Positions 61,839 to 64,000 of a stretch of DNA of 64,000 nucleotides are shown here, in pieces; position 1 is the stretch's first letter, and each line of letters opens with the position of its first letter. The DNA is from Actinoplanes sp. TBRC 11911. Its GTDB lineage: Bacteria; Actinomycetota; Actinomycetes; Mycobacteriales; Micromonosporaceae. Below the pieces are notes generated by a model, which saw only the letters and a list, made by a program, of their open reading frames with translations, searched no databases and had not been told where the DNA came from. Both the position numbers and the translations under genes were made by a program. Location of the stretch: positions 1 through 64,000 of the forward strand of contig NZ_JABBNC010000009.1 in assembly GCF_012933445.1 (NCBI RefSeq), read 5' to 3'.

Positions 61839-61964
61839 CGCTGCATCCTCGTCGTACTCAAGCGCACCGGGAGTTCGATGCGCGGATGGGGTACTGCTGA
61901 CCTCGCCACACCTCGACGGGGTCCTCGTTTCCGTCCGCGGCGCGGGCAGAAAACGGCAACCTCA

Positions 61965-62723
61965 CTACTCTGCCACAGGAGGTGGCGTGATCTGAAATCC
62001 AGCCCCCTCCAGCGCAGCCTTGTCCCTTTTGTCCAATTTATCCACAGGGTAAGCAGCGAACATGTCCGGCCTTCGGGACGCCGTACGCAAAAGGCTCTGT
62101 TCCCGGCGCCAGCGCGCGATCCGCCCATGATCGCCGGACCGCAGCACCTCGGGCACCTCGCGGTCGTGCCACGTCGCCGGCTTGGTGTAGACCGGCGCCT
62201 CCAGCAGCCCGGCCGCGTGCGACTCCTCGGTCAGCGAATCAGCGTTTCCCAGTACGCCCGGGAGCAGCCGGACGATCGCCTCCATGATCACGATGACCGC
62301 GACCTCGCCACCGAACAGCACGTAGTCACCGAGCGAGACCTCGTGCACCGGCATCCGGTCCGCGGCGTCGTCGATCACCCGCTGGTCGATGCCCTCGTAG
62401 CGGCCGCACGCGAAGATCAGATGGTCCAGATCCGCGAACTCGTGCGCGTCCGCCTGCCGGAACGGCCGGCCCACCGGCGACGGGATGATCAGCGTGCCCG
62501 GCCCGACCGCGTCCAGCGCCTGCGACCACGGCTCGGGGCGCATCACCATGCCGGGGCCGCCGCCGTACGGGGTGTCGTCGACCGTGCGGTGCACATCGCT
62601 GGTCCAGGTCCGCAGATCGTGCACGGAGAGGTCGAGCAGGCCGGACGTCCGCGCCTTGCCGATCAGCGACAGGTCCAGCGGCGTGAAGTACTCCGGGAAG
62701 ATCGAGATGATGTCGACGCGCAT
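61965..62723 (-). CDS. trmD: tRNA (guanine-N1-)-methyltransferase TrmD
   Basis: Methylates G37 of tRNAs and prevents frameshifting. The SPOUT trefoil-knot fold is visible from [20 protein letters not shown], the [14 protein letters not shown] block, [19 protein letters not shown] and [20 protein letters not shown]. The 252-residue length is normal. It lies 3 bp after rimM. Confidence 0.97.
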   Translation of the reverse strand: MRVDIISIFPEYFTPLDLSLIGKARTSGLLDLSVHDLRTWTSDVHRTVDDTPYGGGPGMVMRPEPWSQALDAVGPGTLIIPSPVGRPFRQADAHEFADLDHLIFACGRYEGIDQRVIDDAADRMPVHEVSLGDYVLFGGEVAVIVIMEAIVRLLPGVLGNADSLTEESHAAGLLEAPVYTKPATWHDREVPEVLRSGDHGRIARWRREQSLLRTASRRPDMFAAYPVDKLDKRDKAALEGAGFQITPPPVAE

Positions 62724-62726
62724 CGG

Positions 62727-63290
62727 CTACAGATCCAGCAGACCTTCGGGCAGGTCCACGATGATCTTGCCGCCGGCCACGTCCACGGTCGGGACCAGCT
62801 GGCTCACGAACGGGATGAACGCGACGCCACCGCCCGTTTTGTCCAGCACCAGCAGGTCGGATGCGGCCGCATGGTCGATGCGCGCCACCGAGCCCAGCTC
62901 CACGCCGTCCACCGACTCGACGCGCAGGCCGATCAGCTCGTGGTCGCGGAACTCCTCCGGATCCTCCGGCGCCTTGAGATCGTCGCTGTCGACCTGCAGG
63001 AACACGCCGCGCAACTCCTCGGCCAGGTTCCGGTCGTAGATGTTCTCGAAGACCGCGATGCCGCGGCCCTGATGCCAGCGGATCTGCTCCAGAACGAGCC
63101 GCTTCGGGATCTCGAACCGCACGCCCGAGGCGGCCGCCGGCCCGGTGCTCACCCGGCGGTCCCGCGGGACCTCCGTGATGAACACCGAACCGGCGGTGAA
63201 ACGCTCTTCGGGCTCGTCGGTCCGCACGGTCACCGAGACCTCGCCCCGGATGCCGTGCGGCTTACCGATCTGACCTACGACGAGCAGCAC
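62727..63290 (-). CDS. rimM: Ribosome maturation factor RimM
   Basis: A 30S maturation protein that binds S19. The N-terminal RimM barrel (VVGQIGKPHGIRGEVSVTVR) and the C-terminal PRC-barrel (IGLRVESVDGVELGSVARID, the FIPFVSQLVPTVDVAGGKII block) are intact in 187 residues. It lies between the KH gene and trmD. Confidence 0.97.
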   Translation of the reverse strand: MLLVVGQIGKPHGIRGEVSVTVRTDEPEERFTAGSVFITEVPRDRRVSTGPAAASGVRFEIPKRLVLEQIRWHQGRGIAVFENIYDRNLAEELRGVFLQVDSDDLKAPEDPEEFRDHELIGLRVESVDGVELGSVARIDHAAASDLLVLDKTGGGVAFIPFVSQLVPTVDVAGGKIIVDLPEGLLDL

Positions 63291-63328
63291 TCAAACCCCT
63301 TGCAGTACGGCGAAGCCGTTTGACCAGC

Positions 63329-63586
63329 TCAGTACGCGTCGACGATGTCGACGCGGATGCCGCGCCCACCGATCGACCCGATGACCTGACGAAGGGCCTT
63401 GGCCGTACGCCCGCCGCGCCCGATGACCGTTCCCAGGTCCTCGGGGTGCACGCGAACCTCGAGCCGCTTGCCGCGACGCGAGTCGACCAGCCGGACCCGG
63501 ACGTCGTCCGGGTTGTCGACGATGCCCTTGACGAGGTGCTCCAGCGCCGGCCGGAGCGCCCCGTCAGCTCGCGTCGGCGCCGGCAC
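63329..63586 (-). CDS. khpA: KhpA-type KH-domain RNA-binding protein
   Basis: A small RNA-binding protein with a single KH domain: [40 protein letters not shown] and [20 protein letters not shown], with the GxxG loop as IGRGG. There is no ATG; GTG 63586 is the only normal start, giving 85 residues and a 23-bp overlap with rpsP. Frames open further upstream are antisense-like Arg/Pro runs. It sits between rpsP and rimM, as is standard. Confidence 0.88.
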   Translation of the reverse strand: MPAPTRADGALRPALEHLVKGIVDNPDDVRVRLVDSRRGKRLEVRVHPEDLGTVIGRGGRTAKALRQVIGSIGGRGIRVDIVDAY

Positions 63587-64000
63587 CGGCCGGGTCCTCT
63601 GCGGTCTCCGCGACAGCCTCGCGGTTCGGCTCGTCCGCCTGCGCGGGCTTCGGCTCGGCGGCCTTCGGCTCGGCAGCCTTCGCCGCCTTCTTGGCCGGCT
63701 TGGCGTCGGTCTTGGCGTCCGCGACACCGGCGGCGGCCTTCGACTCGGCCTCGTACACCTCGGTGCGGCTGACCTTCGCCTCGGCCACGAGCAGCGGCGG
63801 CGGCGCCGGAAGGCCCTTGAACTGCTGCCAGTCGCCGGTCTTCTCCAGGATGCGCTGCACGGCCTCGCTCGGCTGCGCGCCGACCGACAGCCAGTACTGC
63901 ACCCGCTCGGACTTGACCTCGATCAGCGAGGGGTTCTGCTTCGGCTGGTAAATGCCGACATACTCGATGGCACGGCCGTCGCGCTTGGTCCGCGAGTCGG
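63564..64000 (-). CDS. rpsP: Ribosomal protein S16, truncated by the window edge
   Basis: The C-terminal 145 residues of S16. At the window end the frame reads [20 protein letters not shown], then [20 protein letters not shown], the conserved S16 core. The start lies beyond 64000. The tail is Ala/Lys/Glu-rich (about 70 residues), much longer than in enterobacteria but usual in actinobacteria. Confidence 0.96.
   Translation of the reverse strand, partial: DSRTKRDGRAIEYVGIYQPKQNPSLIEVKSERVQYWLSVGAQPSEAVQRILEKTGDWQQFKGLPAPPPLLVAEAKVSRTEVYEAESKAAAGVADAKTDAKPAKKAAKAAEPKAAEPKPAQADEPNREAVAETAEDPAGAGADAS

Overview
The window is high-GC DNA with many GTG starts and 4-bp ATGA/GTGA gene overlaps. It comes from an actinobacterium, most likely a Micromonosporaceae member of the Actinoplanes/Micromonospora type. 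This assignment rests on protein style and gene order, not on a database search. From memory, the order of housekeeping genes follows the Mycobacterium tuberculosis Rv2793-Rv2909 interval, with lineage-specific insertions.

Layout. (1) 0-14 kb: the translation/transcription block rimP-nusA-ylxR-infB, then a Trm11-like methyltransferase, ylxP, rbfA, nrnA, a DinF-type MATE exporter and truB, all on the minus strand. A 62-bp tandem repeat and a 29-codon gene lie inside it. Beside it are a Tat-type lipoprotein, a ferritin-like protein, a CCC1/VIT1 metal transporter and map. (2) 14-18 kb: a STAS anti-anti-sigma protein convergent with a 1180-residue sensor kinase/receiver/PP2C phosphatase/RsbW-like protein. 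(3) 18-25 kb: a minus-strand catabolic operon (APC permease, glutamine-synthetase-like ligase, aldehyde dehydrogenase, SDR, two PuuD-type hydrolases). It reads as a gamma-glutamylation route for an amine, plausibly an amino alcohol. (4) 25-31 kb: a MerR-type regulator behind a leader with a short ORF and a strong hairpin, a DesK-like two-component pair with an ABC-2 exporter, and an LLM oxidoreductase. (5) 31-36 kb: PadR, GNAT, and ispG-rip1-dxr (two MEP isoprenoid enzymes and a site-2 protease). (6) 36-41.5 kb: a YihY-like membrane protein, a phytoene-desaturase-like FAD enzyme, a repeat-bearing intergenic region, an MBL-Rieske fusion and DUF2631. (7) 41.6-48.3 kb: a DivIVA-like protein, rlmN, cdsA, frr, pyrH, tsf and rpsB. 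(8) 48.6-58 kb: yraN-comM-dprA-xerC on the plus strand and an M23 peptidase on the minus strand. Relative to both flanks this block looks inverted as a unit, and between dprA and xerC it holds small regulators that resemble an integrative-element relic. (9) 58-64 kb: DUF2469, rnhB, Nudix, two lepB genes, rplS, trmD, rimM, a KH-domain gene and a truncated rpsP.

Most of the window is conserved core genome. The parts most worth following are the leader/attenuator at 25.2-25.5 kb, the gamma-glutamyl operon, the inverted block with its accessory insert, the MBL-Rieske fusion, and several intergenic repeats and palindromes. I saw no tRNA, rRNA, CRISPR array or intact insertion sequence.
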